Shown here in pieces: positions 1-10,649 of a DNA stretch of 64,000 nucleotides (position 1 is its first letter; each line of letters begins with the position of its first letter). Origin of the DNA: Paratinospora sagittata (lineage: Eukaryota; Streptophyta; Magnoliopsida; Ranunculales; Menispermaceae); contig CM069606.1 of the NCBI GenBank assembly GCA_035771175.1, positions 28,167,816 to 28,231,815 of the forward strand, given 5' to 3'. Below the pieces are notes generated by a model that was not told the DNA's origin, searched no databases, and saw nothing but the letters and a program-made list of their open reading frames with translations. The position numbers were made by a program, and so were the translations under genes.

Positions 1-350
1 TGTATCAAATAGAAATGTCCTAGTTGATTAGGATTCTAACCAATTAAAATTGAAAGTGTTCTTTTTTAGTAGGTTTTTAATTTTTTGGTTTTCCTCATTG
101 TATTGGAAGTATGTTTGTGTGTTTGAGTTGAAGTAAATATTTAAGTCTATAAATATTTAGGGTCATTGATTAGATGTGGAGAGTTGAAAACATTGATTGA
201 TTGATTGAGTTAGAGAGATAGATAGATTGAGTGAGAAATTGATTGGTTGCTAAAAGGTTTTTACCTTTGATTAATTAATTGAATAAAAGATTGGTTAGAT
301 TGAAATCCGCCGCGTCTTTAATTGTTTGATTGGGGTTGAAAAACCAAACA
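1..350 (+). mobile_element. Ty1/Copia-type LTR (5' LTR, left end at or beyond window edge)
   Basis: The segment ends in ...CCAAACA at 350 and is followed two bases later by a primer-binding site, which places an LTR end there. A TATA-like TATAAATA lies near 150, as expected for an LTR promoter. The window begins with TG, so the LTR could start at base 1, but it may start earlier. A Copia gag frame follows downstream. Confidence 0.6.
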
Positions 351-352
351 AA

Positions 353-365
353 TTGGTATTAGAGC
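353..365 (+). other. Primer-binding site (initiator Met tRNA type)
   Basis: TTGGTATTAGAGC matches the usual plant retrotransposon primer-binding site TTGGTATCAGAGC with one C-to-T change. It sits two bases after the LTR end, in the canonical position. Confidence 0.7.
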
Positions 366-802
366 TAGTTTGATCAAGATAGCTATGGGTATTGATGCAT
401 GAATTGGAGTTGCAAGATTCAAAATTGCTGCGAGTGTGTGTGCATTATTACTGAAGATTGACACAAGATTTCTGCTGTTGTGCCATCCCGTTGTCGAAGT
501 TGTTACTGTGCTTCATGAAGATTGAAGAAGAAAGAAGTTGTTTACGCATTGGATCATTTTTTTTAGCTTGAGACGGTAGAATTTCTTTTGGAAGTTGATT
601 CAGTAACTTTTTGACCATCGAATATCTTGCTGGTGAGCAGTTTTATATTTGGGAAGTTGTTCAATTAACAAACCTCTTGAAGCACTTTACAATTGTCTTT
701 CATTGAGACTGTGCTGCTATGCTTGTGTTTTGTGAAGTTAAAGAGCCTCTTAGTGCATTGAATCTAAAGTAAAGTCTTGCCATTATCGTACTTTATTTTG
801 AG

Positions 803-1366
803 ATGGAAAACAAAATTTCTGATATGAAATTCAACATTGAAAAGTATGATGGCAAACAAAATTATAGTGTTCGGCAAGTACGGATGAGAGATATATTGGT
901 GCAAGTGCAACAATGTTTTGCAATAGCTTTAGAGGGTAAACCAACTGCCGTGAGTGACGTCTAGTGGAAGATGATCAATGATACAACTGGAACTACGATA
1001 AGACTGTGTCTGGCAGATGAGATTGCATTCGATGTGCTTTATGAAACTTGTGCATTAGAGATGTGGGAGCAGTTAGAAAATTTATTTTTGGCAAAGAATT
1101 TCACTTATCGATTGCCATTGAAGCCAAAATTATATACTTTCACCAGAAAGGAAGGAATCACTCTACTTGAGCACCTTTCTAATTTGGTGCAGTTAGTTTC
1201 TGATTTCCAGAATGTTGGTATTCAAGTCAGTAATGAGAATAAAGTTATTGTTCTTCTCAGTTCAGTATGTTCAACTCATCGACATCTCAACATTGTGCTT
1301 TATGGGGGAGATACCATTATTTTTGAGCAGGTGAAGAGTGCTTTATTCTCTAGAACTTCGATTTAA
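803..1366 (+). pseudogene. Copia gag (UBN2-like) remnant with one internal stop
   Basis: An ATG at 803 opens MENKISDMKFNIEKYDGK, the usual start of Copia gag polyproteins of the UBN2 (gag-polypeptide of LTR copia-type) family. The frame continues through WEQLENLF, typical of the family, to a stop at 1364-1366. One in-frame TAG at 962-964 interrupts it. About 187 codons remain. The CCHC knuckle, protease, integrase and RT of a complete Copia polyprotein are absent, so the element is truncated just after gag. The gag would package element RNA in cytoplasmic particles; this copy cannot. Confidence 0.75.
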
Positions 1367-1549
1367 TTCTGAAAAAAATGTGGTAACCCCCCTTCCCCAC
1401 CTATAGCACTTAGTTAAATTAATTATCTCAATCCAAATCGAATTTGTACAAGGATGGCAAAGTCTTGATCACAACCTTCGTTGGTGGAACGCATTATCTG
1501 CCACATACATCTTGCACACCAACTTAAGATGCCCTTATACCCTCATAAG

Positions 1550-2460
1550 CAAGGTACGAAACTTCGATTTCGCCCTAAACTTCGACCTTCAAAAATCAGA
1601 ATTAATTCGGAGATGTTTAATTCGACATGGAGAATTTTTGTAAAAATTTGCTAAATTAGAGAAGTTTAGAGAATTTTTGCATATATGCTTAAATATCTAA
1701 ATTTATTGTAGTATAAGCTAAAAACTAATATAAATAGACACTTTTAATACATAAAAATATCAATAAGCGACCTAACAAAATCAATCTTGTTAAGTGAGTT
1801 GATGAATTTGAATGACGGCTTTGGTCTTAATTTGTTTTCTTTATTTTGATATTTAATTTTGTGGTGGCTTGCTTCTCGACCACATACTTTACTAGTTTGA
1901 ATTCTATCATGCTTAATTTATTAGTTTATTATTTGAATGTGTTGTTTATTAATCTTATTTCATAAGAGTTAACTAAAAAAAGATGACTTTAGGAAATCTT
2001 TTAATTTATTTTTAAGTTTTTATCTTATTTCGACTTAAACTATTTATTTATTTTGCTTCTTTTTTTTTTTTTTTTGGTAAAACATATCCCATAAACTACA
2101 TAATTTGTTAACTTGTTAAATTATTTTTTAAAATTTATATTGCTATGTTGGTTGATGAAGTTGAAAATAATACATAATTATTAGTGTTTTTTTGTTTTTT
2201 ATTGATGAAGTAACATCTTTTTTACTTCTCTGTCTAATTTCATCGAATTTTGTCGAATTTTATCGAATTTTTGGATTTTTTTTATTGAAAAACTAAACTT
2301 TTGTCGAAGTTTATCGAATTTCGTCGAAGTTGTCGAAGTTTATCGAATTATTTAGCGAATTTTGTATTTTTTATTTTACATCCCACTTTGCACTTCGATG
2401 GTAAAAAAACCGAAAAAATTCACCGAATTTCGGCGAAATTCGGCTAATTTTTAGTCCTTG
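1550..2460 (+). mobile_element. hAT-like MITE, copy 1 (911 bp, 8-bp target duplication)
   Basis: The element begins CAAGGTACGAAA and ends TTTTTAGTCCTTG, giving imperfect terminal inverted repeats that start CAAGG. It is flanked on both sides by CTCATAAG (1542-1549 and 2461-2468), an exact 8-bp target duplication typical of hAT elements. The interior is AT-rich with many TCGAATTT-like words and no coding frame. Further copies are at 26988-27868, at 29701-29988 (right end only) and inverted at 9700-9881. Confidence 0.85.
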
Positions 2461-2469
2461 CTCATAAGC

Positions 2470-2829
2470 TAATTATATCTTGCACATCAATTCTAGATGT
2501 TTTATTTAGCATTAATATGTAACTACTTTCATCTTTTTTTTGCACTTTTCCATTTTTTTTTTTTTTTCCGGATTATGCAACACTTTTGCTGCCTTTTATT
2601 TATATATATATATACTATACTTTAAGCTACTTATGAAGATGACAAACCAATTTTTGAGATATAGGCCAACCTTATACCCCATGGCTTGAGGAAGTCCACT
2701 TTATTAATATTTAAAACCTAATTCCAGGCCTAGTCAAATGTGAGTGCAAATTAAGGAGTTTATAATAATCTATTTTATAAAAAATGCATGACTCAGACTC
2801 ATACTCCTGTTCCTTTCACTAGATGGGTG
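2470..2829. other. AT-rich non-coding stretch
   Basis: I see only AT-rich sequence with poly-T runs and a short TA run near 2603-2614. No coding frame, RNA gene or element border is recognisable. Confidence 0.5.
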
Positions 2830-3785
2830 AGTGTTATCAAGGCGTGCCCAAGAGAGCGCTTGAGGCGCGCCTTGACACAGGGTGAGAAGTTCTCGCCTGG
2901 AAATTGCCCAGGCTAGGAAACGGTAGAAAGGCGCACGCCTAGGTGGGCCTGGGAGCAGGCGCAAGGCGCACTCAGGCATGCCCCTGGGTGACAAAAGGTT
3001 TTGGAAAAAAAATTGTGGTGCATGAATTAGAGTAAGCCATGTACACAAGCCAAAAAAAAAAGAAAGAAAAAAAGAAAGAAAAAAAGAAAGGGAGGAAGTT
3101 GAAGAGCCAGTTGCTGCTGCAAACTCTCTTGGAAACTACATCAGGTACTTTGTCTTCTTCTCGTTATGAAGACAAACCTGCGCCGTAAAGTCGCAGCACA
3201 ATATTTGTTTTTTTTGTCTTTTTCTTCTTTCTCGCTTTTGCAGCAGTCCTTTTTTTTTCTTTTCTTTTTTCAAATGGTTTTTTTATAACCTTATGCATTG
3301 ATTTTTTTTGAACTTGGACTGTATGCTCCGTTTTTTATTATATTATATTTTATTTAACTTAATTTTATTTTTTTAATCCTCAATTTTAAAAAATAAAAAT
3401 AAAAAATCTTATGCTCTGTTTTAAATGTTCATGTTATGTTTTTTTTAAAAGAAACTCTTATGTTCTGTTTTTTATTCTTTTTTTTTAATAAAAAAAACCG
3501 ATGTTTTGTTTTTGATGTTCATGTATTCTTTTTTATTAAGTTTAATAAAATAATAAGAATCAATATTAATAATTTAATTTAATATATGTTATGTTTAGAA
3601 TTTAATGTACATGAAGTTATAAACTTATAATAAATGATGATTTATTTTTTGCTCCAGATAGTAGTAATTAGTAAATAGTAAATACTAAATAGTAATAATA
3701 ATAATACTATACTTACAAATTACAATACTAAAAGTCTAATTATCTCAAACTGCCGGTACTACTACTAAATTACTAATAAATATTA

Positions 3786-3818
<33 letters not shown>

Positions 3819-4268
3819 TATTATTATTAATATTATATTTTGAAATTAGAAAAAGGATTGATTTTGATATTTACTATGGCATGCTGAGTATGCATTTCGA
3901 TAATATTTTTTTTCCTGTTCTTGTGTTTTCATTTACTCCCCTACTCCTTTGATGCTTGCTTACTTTTCAATTTGGCTCAAGTAGCAACTAACAACATTTT
4001 ATTTGCTTACTTGCTTTACTCAGAGCTTCTTATTCTTCCAAGTTCCATTTCCTTTTGCAAGCCTGTCTAAGAATCATAGAAAACATTTGTTAGTAAATAG
4101 AAGTTTATAGAATGTTTTAGTAATGTACATTTGTCGGTCATCTATGTTCTTATAGGTTAATATTCGATTGACAAGTGTTCCATTAAAATGGCGGAATCTA
4201 GTGATGAACCAAATAGTGCAAGAAAGGATAAGGCGACTTCAACACTACTAGGAATGTGGGAGAAAAAC
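2830..4268 (+). mobile_element. Possible left part of a larger hAT-like element
   Basis: AGTGTTATCAAGG at 2830 resembles the terminal repeat CAGTGTTGTCAAGG of the MITE at 4269. The GC-rich start is full of GGCGC and GCCT words, as often seen at ends of this plant element class. Near the right end a short frame opens at 4188 with MAESSDEPNSARKDKATST, resembling the start of BED-finger hAT transposases, and runs into the 380-bp MITE. No catalytic transposase region is present. Between them lie AT-rich sequence and a (TAA)n run at about 3785-3829. The right terminus is not found, so this is tentative. Confidence 0.35.
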
Positions 4269-4411
4269 CAGTGTTGTCAAGGAGGAAAGGCGGTGGTAGG
4301 CGGTAAACCTTAATTAGGCGAGGCGGGGCCTAGGCAAGATTAAGGCGGGATATAAAATATTTATTTAGAGGTCCCTGAAAAATTTATTTATTTATTCATT
4401 GGTCCCTCACT

Positions 4412-4453
<42 letters not shown>

Positions 4454-4648
4454 GTAATTATTAATTTAATTCAGAAGTTCAAGTGAAAGAAGGGAGAGGA
4501 TTTCGCAGGTTTTAACCAAAAAAAAAAAGAATTTAAAAAAAAAAACCCTTTAAGAAAAAATATTTGCTTAGACCTCCCCAAACTGCTTAGACGGTGGTCT
4601 AGGCAGTGCCACTACCCGCGGGGCCTAGGCGCCACCTTGACAACACTG
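4269..4648 (+). mobile_element. hAT-like MITE (380 bp) with 14-bp perfect terminal repeats
   Basis: The ends CAGTGTTGTCAAGG (4269-4282) and CCTTGACAACACTG (4635-4648) are perfect inverted repeats. The flanks AGAAAAAC at 4261-4268 and 4649-4656 form an exact 8-bp target duplication. The subterminal parts are rich in AGGCGG and CCTAGGCGCC words; the middle carries a (TA)n run. There is no coding capacity. It is a textbook non-autonomous hAT-type insertion. Confidence 0.88.
4414..4455. repeat. (TA)n microsatellite inside MITE
   Basis: An uninterrupted TA run of about 32 bases is followed by TATG variants. It lies in the centre of the 380-bp MITE and is a likely polymorphic marker. Confidence 0.9.
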
Positions 4649-4766
4649 AGAAAAACTGAACAAGCCAAGATTGAGTAAAAACATGCAGGAATTTGATTAG
4701 TTGGTGGGAGAACTTAACCTTAAGGATCCACAACTTTGAAATGCTCGATTCACGTGGTCTAACCTT

Positions 4767-5480
4767 ATGGCAAATCCCATTTGGTGCTGGTTAGATAGAT
4801 TCTTATTCTCTGTAGGTTGGGAAACTTTATTCCCCATTTTCCGCCAAGAAGCACTAGCAAGAGTCACGTCAGATCACATGCCTATCATTCTTGATACTAA
4901 TGCTATTGGATGGGGACCCTCACAGTTTAGATTTGAGAACGTTTGGACATCCCATAGAGAGTTCACGAGGATTGTCCAAGAATGGTGGCAATCTGCCATT
5001 GTAGATAGAAGAGTTGGGCATAGGTTCATGATGAAATTGAGGATTATGAAGGAGAATTTTGGAAAATGGAACAAGGATCTCTTCAGAGTTTTTTCGATGA
5101 AGAAAAAAGAGTTCGAGGGTACCATTGAATCACTTGGCAGAATGGAAGAGGAAGAGAATTGGTCTTCGGAGATGGTAGTTTTTAGAAGGCTCTTCAAAGT
5201 AGATTTGACTAAACTATGCTCGAGTGAGGACAGAATGGCGCTACAAAAATCGAAAATCAAGTGGTTGTGCGAAGGAGACGCAAATTCCAAATTCTTTCAT
5301 AGTATTCTAAACAATAGGCACAATCAAAACTACATATCCAAGATTGAGAAAGAAGGTGGCACCATGATCGAGTCCATTGAAGGAGTTGTGGAAGAGATTG
5401 TTTCATTTTTTAAGACCCTTTACATCTCGTCCTTGGATAGCATTCGGCTTGTAGAAGGGTTGGACGGGGGACCATTTTAG
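4767..5480 (+). pseudogene. LINE-A endonuclease C-terminus and linker
   Basis: A frame of 237 codons contains the end of the exonuclease-endonuclease-phosphatase fold (WCWLDRFLF, then TSDHMPIIL with the catalytic histidine of SDH) and the following linker with KIKWLCEGDANSKFFH, a conserved block before the RT of plant L1 elements. The N-terminal catalytic residues of the endonuclease are absent. The first ATG is internal, because the homologous frame begins earlier, near 4681, with stops. It is the largest intact piece of LINE-A. Confidence 0.8.
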
Positions 5481-5532
5481 AGGAAGACAACATGGGCAAA
5501 AGTTAACTGAGCAGGATCAACATGGAAAGTGG

Positions 5533-6363
5533 GTGAATCTTCGCTTAGCAGATAAAATGGATTGTTCTATGGGGTCTTGGCCGATGAAATACCCGGGCTT
5601 GCCATTAGGAGGAAATCCACTATCCACAACATTTTGGAATCCGGTTGTTACAAAAATTTCGAGCAGATTAGAAGGTTGGAAGAGGGCCTTTTTGTCCAAA
5701 GGTGAAAGGTTGGCACTCATACGATCAATATTATCGGCATTACCATCTTACTACCTGTCTATATTCAGAATCCTGCGAGGTGTGGCGTGCAAGATTGAGA
5801 AGATGTTCAAGTCATTTCTATGGAAAGGGGTTGGAGGTGCATCAAAGAATAGCCTTGTGAAGTGGGAAGTGGTTTGACGACCAGTAGATAAAGGATGACT
5901 CAGGATTGGGAATATATCCTTAAAGAACATTGCTCTATGCTCGAAATGGATATGGAGACAAGGAAGGGATAGACATTCATTATGGGCTCGAGTGGTTGAT
6001 ACTAGATATGGTTGGGGCCAAAGTGGGACATTCTCAGGAAGGCTTAGAGGGTTATCTTTCAGAGGTCCTTGGAGGTTTATTTCCTCCCTCGCCATAGATT
6101 TCTCACATCACATACAACTAAGGGTGGGAGACGGGCACACTTTTCGATTTTGGGAAGATAGATGGTTGGACACCTTTCCCCTTGCAAATTTATACCCCAA
6201 TTTGGTATGCATCTCAACCATCCATAACCAACCAATAATGTCATTCATAAACAATGCCTCTCAAAATTCAACCACCCAACTAACTTGGAACCTCCACCTG
6301 GTTAGAGGCCTTACAAGAAGGGCACAAAATGAACTTGACACCCTTCTCCCTAGTTTAGAGTAG
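5533..6363 (+). pseudogene. LINE-A RT thumb and connector fragments
   Basis: Two adjacent frames (5533-5877 and 5992-6363) carry SRLEGWKRAFLSKGERL, FLWKGVGG and, after a break, FRFWEDRWLD. All are standard blocks between the RT fingers/palm and the zf-RVT domain of plant LINE ORF2. A TGA at 5875-5877 and a small gap separate the pieces. There is no catalytic residue here. Confidence 0.75.
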
Positions 6364-6488
6364 GTAAGACTTAGTGCTACTCCAGACACATTTACTTGGG
6401 TACCCGCTGCATCAGGAAATTTCTCCTGTAAATCCTACTTTGAGATTCTTATAGATGGCCCACCTACCTTAGATCCCTCCCTTGTTTC

Positions 6489-7007
6489 ATGTGTTTGAAA
6501 TGTGTAGGCTTCTTCCAAAGTGAAGGTGTTTGGGTGGCTTGTTGCCACAACAAGGCCAATACCTGCGAGGTTTTGCAGAAACGTTGCCCTTCTATTTGTC
6601 TTTCCCTCCATTGTTGTATGTTATGTATGCAGGAAGAAGAGTCGATGGAACATCTGCTATTTAACTGTCGTGTAGCTAGGAGGCTTTGGATCAAGTGGTT
6701 AGAACATTCAGACAACAAGCTGCTCCCTCCGTCCAATTTGGTGGAAGGTCTCTCTCTAAGTCATACCATGAACCTCATAAAACAAGATAAAGAGGTAGGA
6801 GTGATTGCATTCTACGCGACTATGTGGGCAATATGGCTAGAGCGTAATTGCAGGATTTTCAATGATTTGGTAAAAGAGGAATCATATATTTGGGATGAGA
6901 TCAAGCTTTTGGCAAGTACTTGGGTGTTTACCTCTTCATGGTCAAAAGGTTTCTCCGTGTCTAATTGGTATACTAATTGGTCCTCTTGCATGAACCAAGG
7001 TTTCTGA
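6489..7007 (+). pseudogene. LINE-A zf-RVT domain and C-terminus
   Basis: This frame of 172 codons contains CCMLCMQEEESMEHLLFNC, the Cys/His cluster of the zf-RVT domain (zinc-binding region of plant LINE RTs). It is followed by AIWLERNCRIF and the C-terminal block FSVSNWYTNW. The frame ends at 7005-7007. Upstream homologous residues are shifted in frame, so the displayed ATG is not a real start. Confidence 0.75.
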
Positions 7008-7269
7008 TCATTTCTTTCTTGGTCGATTGGGCTGCTGTGTATTGTCTTGTAAAGTCTGTCTGCTGGTTTTTAGTTTTAGGTGGGCTTTTTGTTGTAATGT
7101 TTGTCTGCTGGTTTTTTCAGCTTCACGTGGGTGTTTTTGCTTTGGCTTAGGTAGGGGACTTGGGGTGTCTGTGTCGGTTGCACCTCTGGTGCAAATTTAC
7201 TTTGTTCTGTATAATATTATTATTATATAAATAAAGTAACATATGTTTCTTCTAAAAAAAACTAAAAAA

Positions 7270-7691
7270 TAAAATGATAAAGTCAAACATCCACAACAAC
7301 TTAGGAAGTTAGGAGCTTTTGTGTTGGAACTTTGGAGCATCTTATTGGAGTTAAGCTAGCATTTATTTTCATTCCTTGGAACTTAAGCTTTGTTTTAGAA
7401 AATACAAGTCTTATTATTGTGAGTTAATTATGTCATTTTTCCTATGCATGGAGGGTTGATCCATGTTAGTTTATAAATAGAAGAATCTAACAATATTGTA
7501 ATGATCCTCGGTGAATTTGAATGAAATCATAATCTCTTTGAGATTTTATCCTTTATCTCTATATCTCTTTGGTGGATTCCATTGAGTGGTGAGTGTTCCT
7601 TTAGTTCTGTATCCTCAGTTTAATCTCTAAAGGTGGTGAATATCCTGTATCCTTTAGTGATTTAACTGTGGTGGTGAGCTAATAACTATTG
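7270..7691. other. Unassigned non-coding stretch, possibly LTR-derived
   Basis: A TATA-like TATAAATAG at about 7473 and a downstream region with two imperfect repeats of GGTGGTGA-type words resemble an LTR of a small Copia element. I cannot find both ends, a primer-binding site or target duplications, so the assignment is open. Confidence 0.25.
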
Positions 7692-8470
7692 CGAATTTAA
7701 TTTCACTTAAAAATTCCCGCAAGTGAACAGGTCGCACAAGTAATAAATTGATGAATAAGAGTATCGTTCCAAGAGGATTAGTGCTAACTATTGAAATTGG
7801 TTAAATCTAATTATATTTGAAAAATAAAAAATTGCGGCTAAATAGCTAATGAAAATAATACTAAAAAAAATCAAAAAATAAATTAACATGGCGATGAAAA
7901 AAAAAATTCAAAGACAAGGAAATTTGGATTTAACTAAGGAGCTTAAAACACTAGGGCTATGATTTCACTTGTTAATATGCATGAATTTCCAATTTTATGG
8001 CAATTGATGTACTTGTCCAAATTGAAGGTCGAAATGCCCCTAAGGTCGAAATGCCTCTCTCGAGCAATATTAAAAGTCTTTCTAAATGACAATTTCCTAT
8101 CTCTCGATGAAAATTAGAACACTTAGAAAGTCGTTAAGTTCAATGGCAATTCATTTAGACCACATAGACTATATAGGTATATCTCTATCCTATACTAATT
8201 CTATGGTTTGCATTTCATCGAACATATAGTGTGCATCACCTCTCGGTCCTTAACACACTAATTCAAGATCAATTCAATGGTGATCAAGCATTCAAATGCA
8301 TGAAATACTAAAATGCAAACTCAATTATATAAACAAATACAATCAATTAACAACCACTACAATTAGAAATTCATACAAAATTTCACAAGTTACATCAAGC
8401 CCTAGTCTAACAATTTAGCTCATGCTTAATAATAAAATGAAAGACAAAATTGCATTAAACATGTTCATCA
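7692..8470 (+). repeat. Dispersed repeat, copy A (about 0.8 kb shared with 30830-31615)
   Basis: Long stretches match copy B nearly word for word, for example AACACTAGGGCTATGATTTC and TATAGGTATATCTCTATC. The shared block starts at CAAGTGAACAGGTCGCACAA and continues to about 8465, where both have ACATGTTCAT. There is no coding capacity. The class of element is not certain: it has no visible LTR borders, and the unit interrupts a LINE at the other locus, so it is mobile. Confidence 0.7.
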
Positions 8471-8975
8471 TTGTTCAAATCAAACAAAATAGAAACAAAT
8501 AAAAGAGAGGAAAAGATTAGAAATGCTCAATTCATTATTGCCCAATTGCTCCTCCTTGTTTCCATCTCTAGTTATGCCACCATTGTCCAAGTTTTTCTTC
8601 TCTTCTTTCCATGTTCCCTTGTATGCCTCCAAAGCCAAAAATTGAGAGAGAGGGTTTTGTGCTCACTTCACTTTCTTTATATATCCTTCTTCCAAACCCT
8701 TGGATTATTTTGTTTAAATCCAATCCAAATAAGCGTGTGATTTTTTATGATGCAAGCTTCAAATCCAAACCCAACTTAACCCTCCTTTGGTCTTTAGTTA
8801 CCAATTTTGCCATTAATCCTTCCAATTCTCTACAAAATTAATAAACAACCCAAATTAGCTCAACTTAGCCAAAATTCTTAAATTAAAATATAAACTTAAG
8901 CACAATTAATCTAAAATATATGAAATAAATGATGTGTAAATTACCAACACATCAATAACTTCTCTTCTTGAGTTG

Positions 8976-9285
8976 TTATACTTCTATTCCTCTTATTCGG
9001 TTGTGCAAAATTGCAAATAAAAGGCTTGACCTCAAACTAGTAGCTTCAGCCAATTCAACACAGAAAGACCCTTCAACTTTTTTTTTTTTGGGCTTGGGCA
9101 ACAATTACGTTACCTTGACAATCTCTGATTATAGCTCTTGCTCTATATTATTTGTGGTGCTTGCATCTATATTTAGTTTCAAATTGTTTTTTGGAGGTGG
9201 AATCCATCTTTGTCTAGGGGAATTCTGGGTTCTTCTTTGGGTGTTGTCATGATGAGAATACTCTGCTAAAGTGATAACACCTTTA
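8976..9285 (-). pseudogene. RNase H-like (RVT_3) domain fragment of a LINE
   Basis: On the minus strand WIPPPKNNLKLNIDAS opens the RNase H fold (the aspartate corresponds to the first catalytic acid). After a one-base shift near 9135 the frame continues RAIIRDCQGNVIVAQAQKKK and FCVELAEATSLRSSLLFAI, with the second catalytic acid in VELAEA. It stops at 8976-8978. This order and wording is that of the RVT_3 domain found at the C-terminus of some plant LINEs and in stand-alone ribonuclease H-like genes. It lacks the rest of the domain and is a broken fragment. No linked RT of the same family is adjacent. Confidence 0.65.
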
Positions 9286-9424
9286 TGAACTATTGGTTCA
9301 AACCAATTCACTAATGATACACAGGTGTAGCGATTCAGGAATTTGATTTGAATTGTTTTAAGGAGAATTGAATCGTGAGTCGTATGATTCAATGATTCAC
9401 ATCGCGATTTTATCTACTAGGGTG

Positions 9425-9585
9425 ATTGATCCATCATATATATATTTTACAAAGTCTATGTACCTATTGGTAACTCCCTTTTCTATAAAACTCAGTGTAT
9501 TATTTCTCTAAGTACTCTATCATAGACTTTGTCTAAATCAATAAAGGCCATGTGAAGGTCTTTCTTCTTTTTCCTATATATGTTA
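9425..9585 (-). pseudogene. RTE-type LINE reverse transcriptase fragment
   Basis: Minus-strand translation gives KKKKDLHMAFIDLDKVYDRV, the RT block with the first catalytic aspartate (FIDLxKAYDRV) of RTE/BovB-like plant elements. It continues as LREIIH, then several stops in the region that should read as the following helix. Only about 50 codons survive. A separate RTE 3' tail occurs at 26890-27945, but the two are not joined. Confidence 0.65.
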
Positions 9586-9699
9586 GCGTAATAAGTCATC
9601 AAATAGCTTGTTACTTGTGCAACATGCATCAAGTAATATAGAACATATAAATCTTACTTTAAACCATTGTATTTCATGATTTAATGAGTTTTAAGTATA

Positions 9700-9881
9700 T
9701 GATTATGTTTCTATTAGCATATCTAAAAGAAACATAGATTTTTAACATTTGAATAGAATTCTTTTTACTTCTCTACAATGTTGAATTTTTACAAAATTCT
9801 CCACGTCAAGTTGGACTTCCTTTAACTAATTCTAAATTTTACGGGATTGAGTTTAGGGCGAATTTAAATTTTCAATCCTTG
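9700..9881 (-). mobile_element. hAT-like MITE, inverted truncated copy
   Basis: Reading the minus strand from 9881 gives CAAGGATTGAAAATTTAAAT, then CGCCCTAAACT, a spacer, GTGGAGAATTTTG and TAGAGAAGT, in the same order as the left end of copy 1 at 1550. Homology fades near 9700 and the other terminus is missing. No target duplication can therefore be shown. Confidence 0.6.
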
Positions 9882-9906
9882 GAATTGAGGCTAGGACACG
9901 TGACGG

Positions 9907-9931
9907 TTTATTATTATTATTATTATTATTA

Positions 9932-9998
<67 letters not shown>
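9907..9998. repeat. (ATT)n microsatellite, about 30 units
   Basis: A run of ATT units with one TTG variant near 9933 spans about 90 bases. The phrase GAGGCTAGGACAC..TGACGGT occurs on both sides (about 9887 and 10058), so the microsatellite lies in a small local duplication. Confidence 0.9.
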
Positions 9999-10424
9999 TA
10001 GTCTACTGGCACGTGCTGAAAGTCAACAAAAAAGAATAAAAGGCAAAAAGGGGTTAGAGGCTAGGACACATGACGGTCACTACTACTGCTACTACTATTA
10101 CACTTATTTCGAAGAAGGTGAACTCCAAGAAAGTGACGAACTATAGACCCATTAGTCTCACCACAAGTGTATATAAGATCATTGCCAAAATCCTAACTTC
10201 AAGATCGAGGGCGGTGCTCCAAAATGTTGTGGTAGAAACCGAAATGGCTTTTGTGAAAGGTCTCGCCAGATCACTGATGCAATATTAATAGCTAATGAAG
10301 CTGTGGAGAGAAGTGGAAAACATGGATTTAGAGGTGTCTACGCTCTACGTCTTATTCGTTGTTTATTAATGGCCGGCCGAGGAGCAAGATCAAGGGATCC
10401 CGAGGTCTAAGATAGGGGGATCCA

Positions 10425-10649
10425 TTGTCACCATTCCTCTTTATCTTAGTGGCTGATGTGTTGGGAGATATGATGGAGAAGGCAAAAGAGATGTCTACGG
10501 TCAAAGGCTTTGAAATAGGAGGTGACAAGATACAAGTTTCACATCTCCAGTTCGCGGATGACTGCCTTTTCTTTGTGGAGAATGATGGTCAAAGTTTGGT
10601 CAACACACTAAGAATTACACAAGGCTTTTGCCAGATATCAGGCTTGTAG
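10425..10649 (+). pseudogene. LINE-B RT palm with FADD box
   Basis: The 74-codon frame SPFLFILVADVLGDMMEKA...LQFADDCLFF is the RT palm of plant L1 elements. Both aspartates of the second catalytic box are kept. The stop after ISGL is in the position where homologues read on into the thumb, and the next frame (from 10650) continues the homology at once. A single nonsense change therefore separates them. Confidence 0.75.

Larger units (their letters stand above)
4681..7265 (+). mobile_element. LINE-A: 5'-truncated L1-type retrotransposon with RT palm deleted
   Basis: Homology begins in the C-terminal third of the endonuclease (motif SDHMP near 4875), continues through the linker, then jumps near 5480-5530 straight to the RT thumb (PGLPLGGNP at about 5600). 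The palm with the catalytic FADD motif is therefore missing. Several stops and frame changes follow. A zf-RVT region and a C-terminal tail end at 7005. The 3' end is GTTTCTTCTAAAAAAA near 7244-7260, similar to the tails of LINE-B, -D and -E. It is dead by several deletions. Confidence 0.88.

Noticed and set aside
2770..3048. Minus-strand frame of 92 codons with Pro/Arg-rich text
   Set aside because: It is produced by the GC-rich GGCGC words of the transposon end. No family resemblance.
4874..5290. Minus-strand frame of 138 codons
   Set aside because: It is the reverse of LINE-A endonuclease and linker coding sequence and has no own motif.
8471..8841. Two overlapping frames after repeat copy A
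   Set aside because: Hydrophobic low-complexity text in an AT-rich repeat flank, no family resemblance, no conserved counterpart beside copy B.
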